Source: Pseudomonas sp. Irchel 3E20 | GTDB taxonomy: Bacteria > Pseudomonadota > Gammaproteobacteria > Pseudomonadales > Pseudomonadaceae | Direction: 5' to 3' | Assembly: GCF_900187645.1 (NCBI RefSeq) | Contig: NZ_FYEE01000005.1 | Location: forward strand, 310,001 to 374,000 | DNA length: 64,000 nucleotides | In this document: in pieces, positions 16,877-25,296 of the stretch | How positions within the stretch are numbered: position 1 is the first letter of the stretch | Layout: each line of letters opens with the position of its first letter | Translations under genes and position numbers: made by a program | Notes under the pieces: model-generated | The model's database searches: none | The model's input: only the letters and a program-made list of their open reading frames with translations | Told to the model about the DNA's origin: nothing

Positions 16877-19309
16877 TTAAAACAGATCGATGGGCGCCGC
16901 CTCGTCCGCCGGCAGCGGGCTGCCCGGGGCGCTGCCGCCTAGCTCGTTGACCGAGGGCGGGGTGTCTTCGCTCTTGAACAGCTCGAAGTAGGCGTTGGGG
17001 GTGCCGGGTGAGGCGGCACGGCCGCTGACTGGGTCTACCCGCAGGCTGAGGATGCCTTCCGGCTCGCTTTGGGTGTGGGCTGGCTTGCCCTTGAGGGCGG
17101 CGCCCATGTAGTTGATCCAGATCGGCAGCGCAACGGTGCCGCCGTACTCACGGCGCCCGAGGCTTTCGGGCTGGTCGAAACCGGTCCATACCGTTGTCAC
17201 GTAATCGGCGTTGTAGCCGGAGAACCAGGCGTCCTTGGACTCGTTGGTGGTGCCGGTCTTGCCCGCCAGGTCGGTGCGGCCCAGGGACAGGGCGCGGCGG
17301 CCGGTGCCGAGTTTGATGACGTCCTGCAGCATGCTGGTGAGGATGTAGGTGGTGCGGCCATCGACAATGCGCTCGGCCACCAATGGGGTCTGCACTGCAG
17401 GCGCCGGGGCTTCGCCGGGGGTGGCATCGACGGTGAAGCTGTCGGAGGCTGGCGCGGCGATGCCATCGCTGGCGGCGGTGTTGCCGGGGACGCTGGCCGG
17501 GTTGGCGGTGAACAGGTTCTCGCCGTTGCGGCTTTCGATCTTGTCGATGATGAACGGGGTGATCTTGTAGCCGCCATTGGCGAAGGTGCTCCAGCCCGTG
17601 GCGATTTCCATCGGCGTTAGGGTCGCCGTGCCCAGGGCCAGGGACAGGTTGGGCGGCAGGTCCTGCTTGTTGAAGCCGAACTTGCTGATGTAGTCGATGG
17701 TGCGGCCCACGCCCATGCTTTGCAGCAGGCGGATCGACACCAGGTTGCGCGACTTGTACAGCGCCTCGCGCATGCGGATCGGGCCGAGGAAGGTGTTGGT
17801 GTCGTTTTTCGGGCGCCAGACTTTGTCCAGGTACTCATCGACAAACACGATCGGTGCATCGTTGACCAGGCTGGCGGCGGTGTAACCGCTGTCCAGGGCC
17901 GCGCTGTAGACGAAGGGCTTGAAGCTCGAGCCGGGTTGGCGCTTGGCCTGGATGGCGCGGTTGTAGTTGCTTTGCTCGAAGGCGAAACCGCCGACCAGCG
18001 AGCGGATCGCGCCGTTTTGCGGGTCCAGGGACACCAGCGCGCCTTGAGCGACCGGGATCTGGCTGAACTTCAGCGACCCGTCGGCCTGGCGTTGCACGCG
18101 GATCAAGTCGCCGACCTGGGCCACGTCCGCCGGTTGTTTTGGGTTGGCGCCCATGCTGTTGGTGTTCAGGAAGGGCCGCGCCCACTTCATGCTGTCCCAG
18201 GCCACATGCGCCTGGCCGGTGCGGGTCAGCACTTGCAGGCCGGTTTTTTCGACCTCGATGACAATCGCCGGCTCAAGCCCACTGAAGGTGCGCTGCTTGG
18301 TCAACTCCAGGGTCCAGGCTTCGCGGGTCTTGCCTGGCAGGCGCGATTCCGGGCCACGGTAGCCGTGGCGCTGGTCGTAGGTCATCAAGCCTTCGTGCAG
18401 GGCGGTGTTGGCCATTTCCTGCAGGTTGCTCGGCACCGTGGTGGTTACGCGAAAACCTTCGGTGTAGGCGTCGCTGCCGTAGCGCCCGACCATCTCGGCG
18501 CGGGCCATTTCGGCGATGTACGGCGCGTTCACTTCAGGCGTGGGCACGTGATAGCTGGCGTTGAGTGGCTCGTTCAGGGCGATCTGGTACGACGCCTCAT
18601 CGATCTTGCCCAGTTTGTACATGCGCCCCAGGATCCAGTCGCGGCGCTCCTTGCTGCGCGCCGGGTTGGCCAGCGGGTTGAACCGCGAAGGGGCCTTGGG
18701 CAGGCCGGCGATCATCGCCATCTGCGCCAGGGTGACGTCGCGGATCGATTTGCCGTAATACACCTGCGCCGCCGCCTCGATCCCGTAGGCGCGGTTGCCC
18801 AGGTAGATCTTGTTGACGTACAGCTCCAGGATCTCGTCTTTGGTCAGCTGCCGCTCGATCTGCAGTGCCAGGAGGATTTCCGTGGCTTTGCGCGAGAAGC
18901 TGCGTTCGCTGGTCAGGAAGAAGTTTTTCGCCACCTGCATGGTGATGGTGCTACCGCCGGACTGAATGTGCCCGCTCTTGACCAGTTGGGTGGCGGCGCG
19001 CATCAGGCTGCTGGGGTCGACGCCATGGTGGTTGGCGAAGTTGTCGTCTTCAGCACTTAGTAACGCATTGATGAAATTGGGGGGAATGTCGGCGAACAGG
19101 ATCGGAGTACGGCGCATTTCGCCAAATTCTGCGATCAACTTGTTGTCGCTGCTATACACCCGCAGGGGAATCTGCAACTGGATACTTCGCAGCGCCTCTA
19201 CCGACGGCAACCCGGGACTAAGATAGAGAAACGCGCCGCTCAGGCCCAGCACCAGAGCGCAGACGACGGCGACGAACGACCATCCGAAAAACTTCAGCAG
19301 ACGAATCAA
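16877..19309 (-). CDS. mrcA: Penicillin-binding protein 1A (bifunctional transglycosylase/transpeptidase)
   Basis: 810 residues. Class A PBP building peptidoglycan. Short cytoplasmic N-terminus, membrane helix about 8-30 (FFGWSFVAVVCALVLGLSG). The GT51 glycosyltransferase domain (about 50-230) has EDDNFANHHGVD with the catalytic Glu and GGSTITMQVAKNFFL. An outer-membrane-PBP1A (ODD-like) insert follows. The transpeptidase has PGSSFKPF (SxxK with the acylated Ser), SRN and KTGTT. The start is TTG at 19309, giving MIRLLKFFGW, which aligns with the P. aeruginosa PonA N-terminus. It is divergent from pilM, an arrangement conserved across pseudomonads. Confidence 0.96.
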   Translation of the reverse strand: MIRLLKFFGWSFVAVVCALVLGLSGAFLYLSPGLPSVEALRSIQLQIPLRVYSSDNKLIAEFGEMRRTPILFADIPPNFINALLSAEDDNFANHHGVDPSSLMRAATQLVKSGHIQSGGSTITMQVAKNFFLTSERSFSRKATEILLALQIERQLTKDEILELYVNKIYLGNRAYGIEAAAQVYYGKSIRDVTLAQMAMIAGLPKAPSRFNPLANPARSKERRDWILGRMYKLGKIDEASYQIALNEPLNASYHVPTPEVNAPYIAEMARAEMVGRYGSDAYTEGFRVTTTVPSNLQEMANTALHEGLMTYDQRHGYRGPESRLPGKTREAWTLELTKQRTFSGLEPAIVIEVEKTGLQVLTRTGQAHVAWDSMKWARPFLNTNSMGANPKQPADVAQVGDLIRVQRQADGSLKFSQIPVAQGALVSLDPQNGAIRSLVGGFAFEQSNYNRAIQAKRQPGSSFKPFVYSAALDSGYTAASLVNDAPIVFVDEYLDKVWRPKNDTNTFLGPIRMREALYKSRNLVSIRLLQSMGVGRTIDYISKFGFNKQDLPPNLSLALGTATLTPMEIATGWSTFANGGYKITPFIIDKIESRNGENLFTANPASVPGNTAASDGIAAPASDSFTVDATPGEAPAPAVQTPLVAERIVDGRTTYILTSMLQDVIKLGTGRRALSLGRTDLAGKTGTTNESKDAWFSGYNADYVTTVWTGFDQPESLGRREYGGTVALPIWINYMGAALKGKPAHTQSEPEGILSLRVDPVSGRAASPGTPNAYFELFKSEDTPPSVNELGGSAPGSPLPADEAAPIDLF

Positions 19310-19411
19310 GGCTTTTGGATTTCCAGAGAAGAGAATGAATTGAGCGTCGAGTGATTAGCGCCAAACTGTGGCGACTCACGCTTGAGATAAAAACCGGAAA
19401 AAACGCTGGGC

Positions 19412-19417
19412 ATTATA
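19412..19417 (-). promoter_or_regulatory. Probable -10 element of the mrcA promoter
   Basis: A perfect TATAAT on the reverse strand, preceded by TGCT. The matching -35 is poor (a TGACTG-like hexamer near 19,436). Transcription would start about 95 bases before mrcA. The 216-bp mrcA-pilM gap must also hold the pilM promoter, for which I see no clear hexamers. Confidence 0.4.
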
Positions 19418-19525
19418 AGCATTTTTCGACAGGCGCAGTCATTTGCGCTTGTCAGCCCGCGCGGCCATGGAACGGCGCGCCTTTAACCGAGTTCTCCAAC
19501 TCCGCAACGTCATAAGGAAATGATC

Positions 19526-20494
19526 GTGCCAGGACTCTTCGGCAATAAAAACGGCAGGCTGCTGGGTATTGATATCGGCGCCACTTCTATACGGCTGGTG
19601 GAACTGAGCCGTTGCGGCACCGGTTTACGGCTCGATGCCTACGCCATCGAGCCACTGCCCCCCGGCGTGGTGGTCGAACGTAATCTGCTCGATACCCAGG
19701 GCGCAGCCCAGGTGCTCTCGCGGCTGTTGCTCAAGGCTGGCACCGCTTTGAAGGAGGGCGCCAGCGCCGTGGGCGGCGCGGCGGTCATCAGCAAAACCCT
19801 GGAGCTGGAAAGTGGCCTCGGCGAGGCGGACATGCAGGCCGCGATCATGCTCGAAGCCGAGCAGTACATTCCCTATCCCCTTGAAGACGTCGCCATCGAC
19901 TTTGAAGTCCTGGCCTGTCCCGCGCTTGAGCCCGGGCGGGTGTCGGTGTTGCTGGCCGCTTGCCGCAAGGCGGATGTCCAGGCCCGCGAAGCGCTGCTGG
20001 CCCTGGCCGGCCTGCGGGCCCGGGTGGTGGAAAGCGAAACCGATGCCCTGGAACGTGCGTTGGCGCGGCTCGATGGGGTTAATGACCCGGGTGTCGTCGC
20101 CGTGGTCGATGCAGGCATCAGCACCACGACCTTGAGCCTGGTCCGCGAGGGGCGCATCGTCCAGGTTCGCGAGCTGCTGTTGGGGGCCTTCCCACAGGGT
20201 GGCGCGGCTGTGGAGGACTTCCAGCTTGAACTGAGCCAGCAAGTCTCCCGGGCGTTGCAGGCGTTTATGGCGCTCGATCAGGCCACGGCGGTCGAGCATT
20301 TGGTGTTAACCGGCGAAATGGCAGCGTATCCGGGGCTGGTGCAAGGCGTTGGGCAGACGTTGGGGCTGCCGGCGCTCGTCGCCAACCCGTTTCACGACAT
20401 GGCCCTGGGCGATCAGGTCGATGCCTGCGCGCTAGCCACTGATGCGCCGGCGCTGATGGTGGCCTGTGGGTTGGCCATGCGGAGTTTCGACTGA
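19526..20494 (+). CDS. pilM: Type IV pilus inner-membrane platform protein PilM (GTG start)
   Basis: 322 residues. Actin-like ATPase-fold cytoplasmic protein that binds the N-terminus of PilN and links the PilNO complex to the cytoplasmic machinery. FtsA-like phosphate loops are seen: LLGIDIGATSIRLVEL at the N-terminus and VVAVVDAGISTTTLSLV near residue 190. GTG 19526 is preferred over ATG 19520, because AAGGA (19514-19518) is only one base from the ATG but seven from the GTG. First gene of pilMNOPQ; its stop overlaps the pilN start (TGATG). Confidence 0.93.
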   Translation: MPGLFGNKNGRLLGIDIGATSIRLVELSRCGTGLRLDAYAIEPLPPGVVVERNLLDTQGAAQVLSRLLLKAGTALKEGASAVGGAAVISKTLELESGLGEADMQAAIMLEAEQYIPYPLEDVAIDFEVLACPALEPGRVSVLLAACRKADVQAREALLALAGLRARVVESETDALERALARLDGVNDPGVVAVVDAGISTTTLSLVREGRIVQVRELLLGAFPQGGAAVEDFQLELSQQVSRALQAFMALDQATAVEHLVLTGEMAAYPGLVQGVGQTLGLPALVANPFHDMALGDQVDACALATDAPALMVACGLAMRSFD

Positions 20495-21054
20495 TGGCCA
20501 GGATTAACTTTTTGCCCTGGCGCGAGGCCCGTCGCCAGGCGCGGCGCAAGGAGTTCATCGTCATTGCGCTGGGCGCGATGCTGGGGGCTATGGCAGTGGT
20601 GCTGCTGGTTGGCCAGTACCTCGACAGCGCGAGCCGACATCAGTCGGTACGCAACCTGGCGCTGGGCCGGCAAATCGCAACGCTGGACGAACAGGTTGCA
20701 CGGTTCGATGAACTCAAAGCGCAGCGCCAGGTATCGATGGAGCGCCTGAGAGTGATTCAGGGTTTACAGGGCGACCGCCATCGTGGCGGGCGGATACTTG
20801 AGCAGTTGGTTCACGTCTTGGTTGACGGTGTGTACTTCACCGAAGTGGCCATGGGCGGCCAGACCCTGTCGATTGTCGGGGTCAGTCAGTCGAACCCGCA
20901 ACTGGCCGAGTTGATGCGCAAACTTGCGGCCTCTGATTTGTTCGAGGCGCCGACCCTCGAACAAATCCGGGCAACCGGCGGGCAAGCGCATGTAGGGGCT
21001 TTCCAGCTGACCGTAGCCCAGGCTCGGCCGAGCGTGGCGGGGGGAGTGCAATGA
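20494..21054 (+). CDS. pilN: Type IV pilus assembly protein PilN
   Basis: 186 residues. Bitopic inner-membrane protein. The conserved cytoplasmic tip INFLPWREARRQARR binds PilM. Membrane helix about 22-42 (FIVIALGAMLGAMAVVLLVG), coiled coil about 45-90, then a ferredoxin-like periplasmic domain that pairs with PilO. It overlaps pilM and pilO by 1-4 bases, so the operon is translationally coupled. Confidence 0.94.
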   Translation: MARINFLPWREARRQARRKEFIVIALGAMLGAMAVVLLVGQYLDSASRHQSVRNLALGRQIATLDEQVARFDELKAQRQVSMERLRVIQGLQGDRHRGGRILEQLVHVLVDGVYFTEVAMGGQTLSIVGVSQSNPQLAELMRKLAASDLFEAPTLEQIRATGGQAHVGAFQLTVAQARPSVAGGVQ

Positions 21055-21650
21055 ACGCGATGCAATGGTCGGGCGACCTGACGTTGAGCAACCTGGGGGA
21101 CTGGCCGCCCATCGCCAAGGTTGCGGCGGTCGCCCTGTTGCTGTGCCTGGTGCTGGCATTGGGCTACGGCATCTACCTTAAGCCCATGAGCCAACACCTT
21201 GAGCGGCTGCGCATGGATGAACGACGCCAGCAGGAGCGGCTCGCCGCCAAGACGCGGCTGGCCGCGGACCTGGAGCAGTACCAGGCGAAGATGCAGCTTA
21301 TGCAGCACAGTTTCGAGGGGTTGCTGCGCCAGCTCCCGGCGGGCAGCGAAGTGCCGGATTTACTGGACGATATCACCCGGACGGCGACTGGCAGCGGCTT
21401 GGTGTTTGAGGAAATCAAGCTGCTGGCGCCGGTGGAGCAAGCGTTTTACCGCGAGTTGCCGATGCAGGTTGTCGTCATCGGCGCCTATCACGACCTCGCC
21501 ACCTTCGTTAGCCGTTTGGGCGCGTTGCCGCGAATCGTCACCTTGCATGACTTCCAGATCGGCCCTGTGGTGGTTGGCAGCGAGTCGCCGCTGCGCATGG
21601 CGTTGCAGGCCCGGACTTACAGCTACGACCCGGCGGAGCAGCAGCCATGA
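21051..21650 (+). CDS. pilO: Type IV pilus assembly protein PilO
   Basis: 199 residues. Partner of PilN in the alignment subcomplex. Cytoplasmic stretch, membrane helix about 24-45 (VAAVALLLCLVLALGYGIYL), coiled coil about 50-85 (EQYQAKMQLMQHSFE), then the conserved periplasmic domain with LPAGSEVPDLLDDITRTATG, the strongest PilO signature, and a ferredoxin-like C-terminus. The start ATG overlaps the pilN stop (ATGA), and the stop overlaps pilP. Confidence 0.94.
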   Translation: MNAMQWSGDLTLSNLGDWPPIAKVAAVALLLCLVLALGYGIYLKPMSQHLERLRMDERRQQERLAAKTRLAADLEQYQAKMQLMQHSFEGLLRQLPAGSEVPDLLDDITRTATGSGLVFEEIKLLAPVEQAFYRELPMQVVVIGAYHDLATFVSRLGALPRIVTLHDFQIGPVVVGSESPLRMALQARTYSYDPAEQQP

Positions 21651-22162
21651 ACCGCGGCCTATGGATGGCCAGTGTGCTGGCGGCAATCTCCGGTTGCAGC
21701 AGCGACAGCGCCGAGCAGGTTGCCAGCTCGGCTACCAGCACACTTAGCCTGCCATCGACCATTGAGCCTGCTGCGTTGCCGGACGTTGGGCCAGCCTTCA
21801 TCTATAAGGCCGCGGGGTTGCGCGACCCCTTCCGCTCTTCGGCTGTGGAGCTGGTGCCGCGCCCAGCGGTGGCGCGCGCGCAGGTACAGCCTGATCCGAC
21901 GCGGGGAAAGCACTTTTTGGAAGGCTTTGCTCTGAAGCAGTTCGAAATGGTCGGCACGCTCTCCAACGCGGGTGCGTCTTTTGTGCTGCTACGTGGGCCG
22001 GGCGGTGTACACCGATTGAAGGTGGGCGACTACCTGGGCCGCAACGACGGGCGGGTGGTGGCCGTGGGTGAGCGGCATGTGGAGGTCATCGAACTCGTTC
22101 CCGAGGGCGAGGAGGGCTGGCTGGAACGCTCTCGAATCCTCGCTTTGAAAGCACACTCCTGA
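21647..22162 (+). CDS. pilP: Type IV pilus lipoprotein PilP
   Basis: 171 residues. Inner-membrane lipoprotein joining PilNO to the secretin PilQ. Lipobox at the N-terminus (AISGC, acylated Cys17), a disordered linker about 20-70, and the PilP beta-domain about 75-170 (FALKQFEMVGTLSNAGASF; HRLKVGDYLGRNDGRVV), which binds the N0 region of the secretin. Overlaps pilO by four bases. Confidence 0.93.
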   Translation: MNRGLWMASVLAAISGCSSDSAEQVASSATSTLSLPSTIEPAALPDVGPAFIYKAAGLRDPFRSSAVELVPRPAVARAQVQPDPTRGKHFLEGFALKQFEMVGTLSNAGASFVLLRGPGGVHRLKVGDYLGRNDGRVVAVGERHVEVIELVPEGEEGWLERSRILALKAHS

Positions 22163-22176
22163 AGGGAATCGGAACC

Positions 22177-23514
22177 ATGAAAAGGACTCTTTCATCCTGT
22201 GTGATGGCGCTATGGATGGCGTCGGTGCAGGCAAACGTAACCGATCTCCCTGCCTTGGGTGGGTGGGGTGGCCAGTACAGTGGCGAAAAGCTGTCGCTGA
22301 ACTTCCAGGACATTGAAGTACGTTCGGTGCTGCAAGTGATCGCCGACTTCACCCGGCTCAATCTGGTGGCCAGCGATGCGGTGCAGGGCAGTATCACCCT
22401 GCGCTTGCACGAGGTGCCTTGGGATCAGGCACTGGACATCGTCCTCAAGACCAAGGGCCTGGATCAGCGCAAAGTCGGCAACGTGCTGTTGGTAGCGCCC
22501 GCGGATGAAATCGCCGCCCGCGAGCGGCTGGAACTGGAGTCGCAACGCCAGGTGGCGGACCTGGCGCCGCTGCGTCGGGAACTGCTGCAAGTCAACTACG
22601 CCAAGGCCAGCGACATTGCGAAGCTGTTCCAGTCGGTGACCGGTGCCGAGGTCAGTGCTGAAGGGCGGGGCTCGATCACAGTGGACGAGCGCACCAACAA
22701 CATCATTGCCTACCAGACCCAAAACCGCCTCGACGAACTCAAGCGCATCGTCGCGCAGCTGGATATCCCGGTGCGCCAGGTGATGATCGAGGCGCGCATC
22801 GTCGAGGCGGATGTGGGCTACGACAAAAGCCTGGGGGTGCGCTGGGGCGGCTCGATCCGCGGTGGCGGGCGCTGGAGCGCGTCCGGTACCGGCGCGTCTT
22901 CGGACGAGGGCGAAGCCAGTTCGCCTTTTGTTGACCTGGGTGTGGCCAATCGCACATCCGGCATCGGCGTGGCCTACATCAAGGACAACCTGCTGTTGGA
23001 CCTTGAACTGACCGCCATGGAGAAGACTGGCAACGGGGAGATCATCTCCCAGCCCAAAGTGGTGACCTCCGACAAGGAGACCGCCAAGATTCTCAAGGGC
23101 ACGGAAATCCCCTACCAACAATCGGCCAAGGACGGCGCGACCTCGGTGTCGTTCAAAGAGGCGTCGCTGTCCCTGGAGGTCACGCCGCAAATCACCCCGG
23201 ACAACCAGATCATCATGGCGGTCAAGGTCACCAAGGATGAGCCCGATTACCTGAACCGCCTCAATGACGTCCCGCCGATCAGAAAAAACGAAGTCAACGC
23301 CAAGGTGTTGGTGGCCGATGGCGAGACCACTGTGATTGGTGGCGTGTTCTCAAATACTCAAAGCAAGGTCATAGATAAGGTGCCATTTCTCGGCGATGTG
23401 CCGTATCTTGGCCGCCTTTTCCGAAGGGATGTTGTTTCGGATAAAAAATCCGAGCTGCTGGTGTTCCTGACTCCCCGTATCATGGACAACCAGGCGATTG
23501 CTGCGAGTCATTGA
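22177..23514 (+). CDS. pilQ: Type IV pilus secretin PilQ, short form without AMIN domains
   Basis: 445 residues. Outer-membrane secretin channel for the pilus fibre or DNA uptake. Signal peptide about 1-19. The secretin N0 domain starts at about residue 38 ([24 protein letters not shown]), N1 follows ([19 protein letters not shown]), then the secretin barrel with the family signature [15 protein letters not shown] and [13 protein letters not shown]. aeruginosa PilQ is over 700 residues because it has two N-terminal peptidoglycan-binding AMIN domains; this protein goes straight from signal peptide to N0. Reading frame and operon are intact, so I treat it as a genuine short form. Confidence 0.92.
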   Translation: MKRTLSSCVMALWMASVQANVTDLPALGGWGGQYSGEKLSLNFQDIEVRSVLQVIADFTRLNLVASDAVQGSITLRLHEVPWDQALDIVLKTKGLDQRKVGNVLLVAPADEIAARERLELESQRQVADLAPLRRELLQVNYAKASDIAKLFQSVTGAEVSAEGRGSITVDERTNNIIAYQTQNRLDELKRIVAQLDIPVRQVMIEARIVEADVGYDKSLGVRWGGSIRGGGRWSASGTGASSDEGEASSPFVDLGVANRTSGIGVAYIKDNLLLDLELTAMEKTGNGEIISQPKVVTSDKETAKILKGTEIPYQQSAKDGATSVSFKEASLSLEVTPQITPDNQIIMAVKVTKDEPDYLNRLNDVPPIRKNEVNAKVLVADGETTVIGGVFSNTQSKVIDKVPFLGDVPYLGRLFRRDVVSDKKSELLVFLTPRIMDNQAIAASH

Positions 23515-23518
23515 TTCT

Positions 23519-24037
23519 GTGCGAAATTTGATTCTTGTTGGGCCAATGGGTGCCGGTAAAAGCACCATTGGCCGCTTGCTGGCCAAAGAGCTGCGCCTGC
23601 CGTTCAAAGATTCCGACAAGGAAATTGAATTGCGCACGGGCGCCAATATCCCGTGGATCTTCGATAAAGAAGGCGAACCGGGTTTCCGTGACCGTGAAGA
23701 GGCGATGATCGCCGAACTCTGCGCCCTTGATGGTGTGGTGCTGGCGACCGGCGGTGGCGCGGTCATGCGCGAAGCCAATCGCCGCGCCCTGCATGCCGGC
23801 GGGCGTGTGGTTTACCTGCATGCCTCGGTGGAGCAGCAGGTGGGGCGCACCGCACGGGACCGCAATCGGCCATTGCTGCGTACCGCCGATCCGGAAAAGA
23901 CCCTGCGCGACTTGCTGGCGCTGCGCGACCCGCTCTACCGGGAGATCGCCGACCTGGTGGTGCAAACCGATGAGCGGCCGCCGCGAATGGTGGTCCTGGA
24001 CATCCTCGCCCGTCTGCAACAGCTGCCTCCCCGTTAA
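23519..24037 (+). CDS. aroK: Shikimate kinase (GTG start)
   Basis: 172 residues. Phosphorylates shikimate at O3 in aromatic amino-acid synthesis. P-loop GPMGAGKST (about 8-16), the DSD shikimate-contact motif (FKDSDKEIE), GFRDREE, and the TGGGAV loop, with the lid RDRNRPLL. Start GTG 23519 gives [15 protein letters not shown], the usual N-terminus; a TTG seven codons upstream lies inside pilQ. It begins four bases after the pilQ stop, and the pil-aroK-aroB linkage is conserved in gammaproteobacteria. Confidence 0.96.
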   Translation: MRNLILVGPMGAGKSTIGRLLAKELRLPFKDSDKEIELRTGANIPWIFDKEGEPGFRDREEAMIAELCALDGVVLATGGGAVMREANRRALHAGGRVVYLHASVEQQVGRTARDRNRPLLRTADPEKTLRDLLALRDPLYREIADLVVQTDERPPRMVVLDILARLQQLPPR

Positions 24038-24185
24038 AGCGCGCGGCGAAATGCGCTATCCTCGGCGTCCGGCCGTGGGCGCCCAGGCTCGTGGCTTATG
24101 GCTATCAAGTGACGTCACAACACCGCGTGTTGCCGGCCTCTAGGCTGGGGCAAAACGCCAGCTTTCATTTTCACTGTGGGGATAC

Positions 24186-25286
24186 ATGCAGACACTTAAG
24201 GTCGATTTAGGCGAGCGCAGCTACCCGATTCACATTGGCGAAGGTTTGCTGGGGCGAACCGAGCTGCTGGCGCCGCACATTGCCGGGCGGCAAGTGGCGA
24301 TTATCTCCAATGAGACGGTTGCGCCACTGTACCTGGAGCGCCTGGCCCGCAGCCTTGAGCAGTTCTCGGTGATCTCCGTGGTGCTGCCCGATGGCGAAGC
24401 CTTCAAGACCTGGGAAACCCTGCAACTGATTTTCGACGGCTTGCTCACCGCGCGGCACGACCGCCGCACCACGGTGATTGCCCTGGGCGGCGGTGTGATT
24501 GGCGATATGGCCGGTTTTGCGGCGGCGTGCTACCAGCGTGGCGTGGATTTCATCCAGGTGCCGACCACCTTGCTGTCCCAGGTCGATTCGTCGGTGGGCG
24601 GCAAGACCGGCATCAACCACCCGCTGGGCAAAAACATGGTGGGCGCCTTTTACCAGCCCAATGTGGTGCTGATCGATACGTCCACCCTCACTACCTTGCC
24701 GCCGCGCGAACTGTCGGCGGGCCTGGCGGAAGTCATCAAGTACGGCCTGATTTGCGATGAGCCGTTCCTGACCTGGCTGGAAGAAAACGTCGAGCGCCTG
24801 CGGGCCCTGGACCAGCAGGCGCTGACCGTCGCCATCGAGCGCTCCTGCGCGGCCAAGGCCGCCGTGGTGGGCGCCGATGAGCGTGAGTCCGGCGTGCGCG
24901 CCACCCTCAACCTGGGCCATACCTTCGGCCACGCCATCGAAACCCACATGGGCTATGGTGTTTGGCTGCACGGTGAGGCGGTGGCGGCGGGTACGGTCAT
25001 GGCCCTGGAAATGTCCAGCCGCCTGGGCTGGATTACCGAGCAGGAGCGTGATCGCGGCATTCGCCTGTTCCAGCGCGCCGGTTTACCGGTGATGCCGCCG
25101 CAGGAGATGAGCGAAGCCGATTTCCTCGAACATATGGCAATTGACAAGAAAGTGATCGACGGTCGTTTGCGTCTGGTGCTGTTGCGCCGCATGGGCGAAG
25201 CCGTAGTGACCGACGATTATCCGAAAGAGATTTTACAGGCCACGCTGGGAGCGGATTACCGCGCCCTGGCTCAGCTCAAAGGTTAA
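24186..25286 (+). CDS. aroB: 3-Dehydroquinate synthase
   Basis: 366 residues. Converts DAHP to 3-dehydroquinate (shikimate pathway step 2), NAD and metal dependent. NAD-binding segments [17 protein letters not shown] and [39 protein letters not shown]; metal-binding Glu and two His in [24 protein letters not shown] and WLHGEAV. The 148-bp gap after aroK includes the palindrome GTGACGTCAC (24109-24118), of unknown meaning. Followed by the DamX-like gene after 10 bp. Confidence 0.97.
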   Translation: MQTLKVDLGERSYPIHIGEGLLGRTELLAPHIAGRQVAIISNETVAPLYLERLARSLEQFSVISVVLPDGEAFKTWETLQLIFDGLLTARHDRRTTVIALGGGVIGDMAGFAAACYQRGVDFIQVPTTLLSQVDSSVGGKTGINHPLGKNMVGAFYQPNVVLIDTSTLTTLPPRELSAGLAEVIKYGLICDEPFLTWLEENVERLRALDQQALTVAIERSCAAKAAVVGADERESGVRATLNLGHTFGHAIETHMGYGVWLHGEAVAAGTVMALEMSSRLGWITEQERDRGIRLFQRAGLPVMPPQEMSEADFLEHMAIDKKVIDGRLRLVLLRRMGEAVVTDDYPKEILQATLGADYRALAQLKG

Positions 25287-25296
25287 CAAGATCCCG

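Noticed and set aside
22177..23514. pilQ as a truncated pseudogene
   Set aside because: Signal peptide, N0, N1 and secretin core are all present and the operon is uninterrupted; it is a short form rather than a remnant.
24109..24118. GTGACGTCAC palindrome between aroK and aroB
   Set aside because: Perfect but only 10 bp, with no adjacent promoter hexamers or second copy; chance cannot be excluded.
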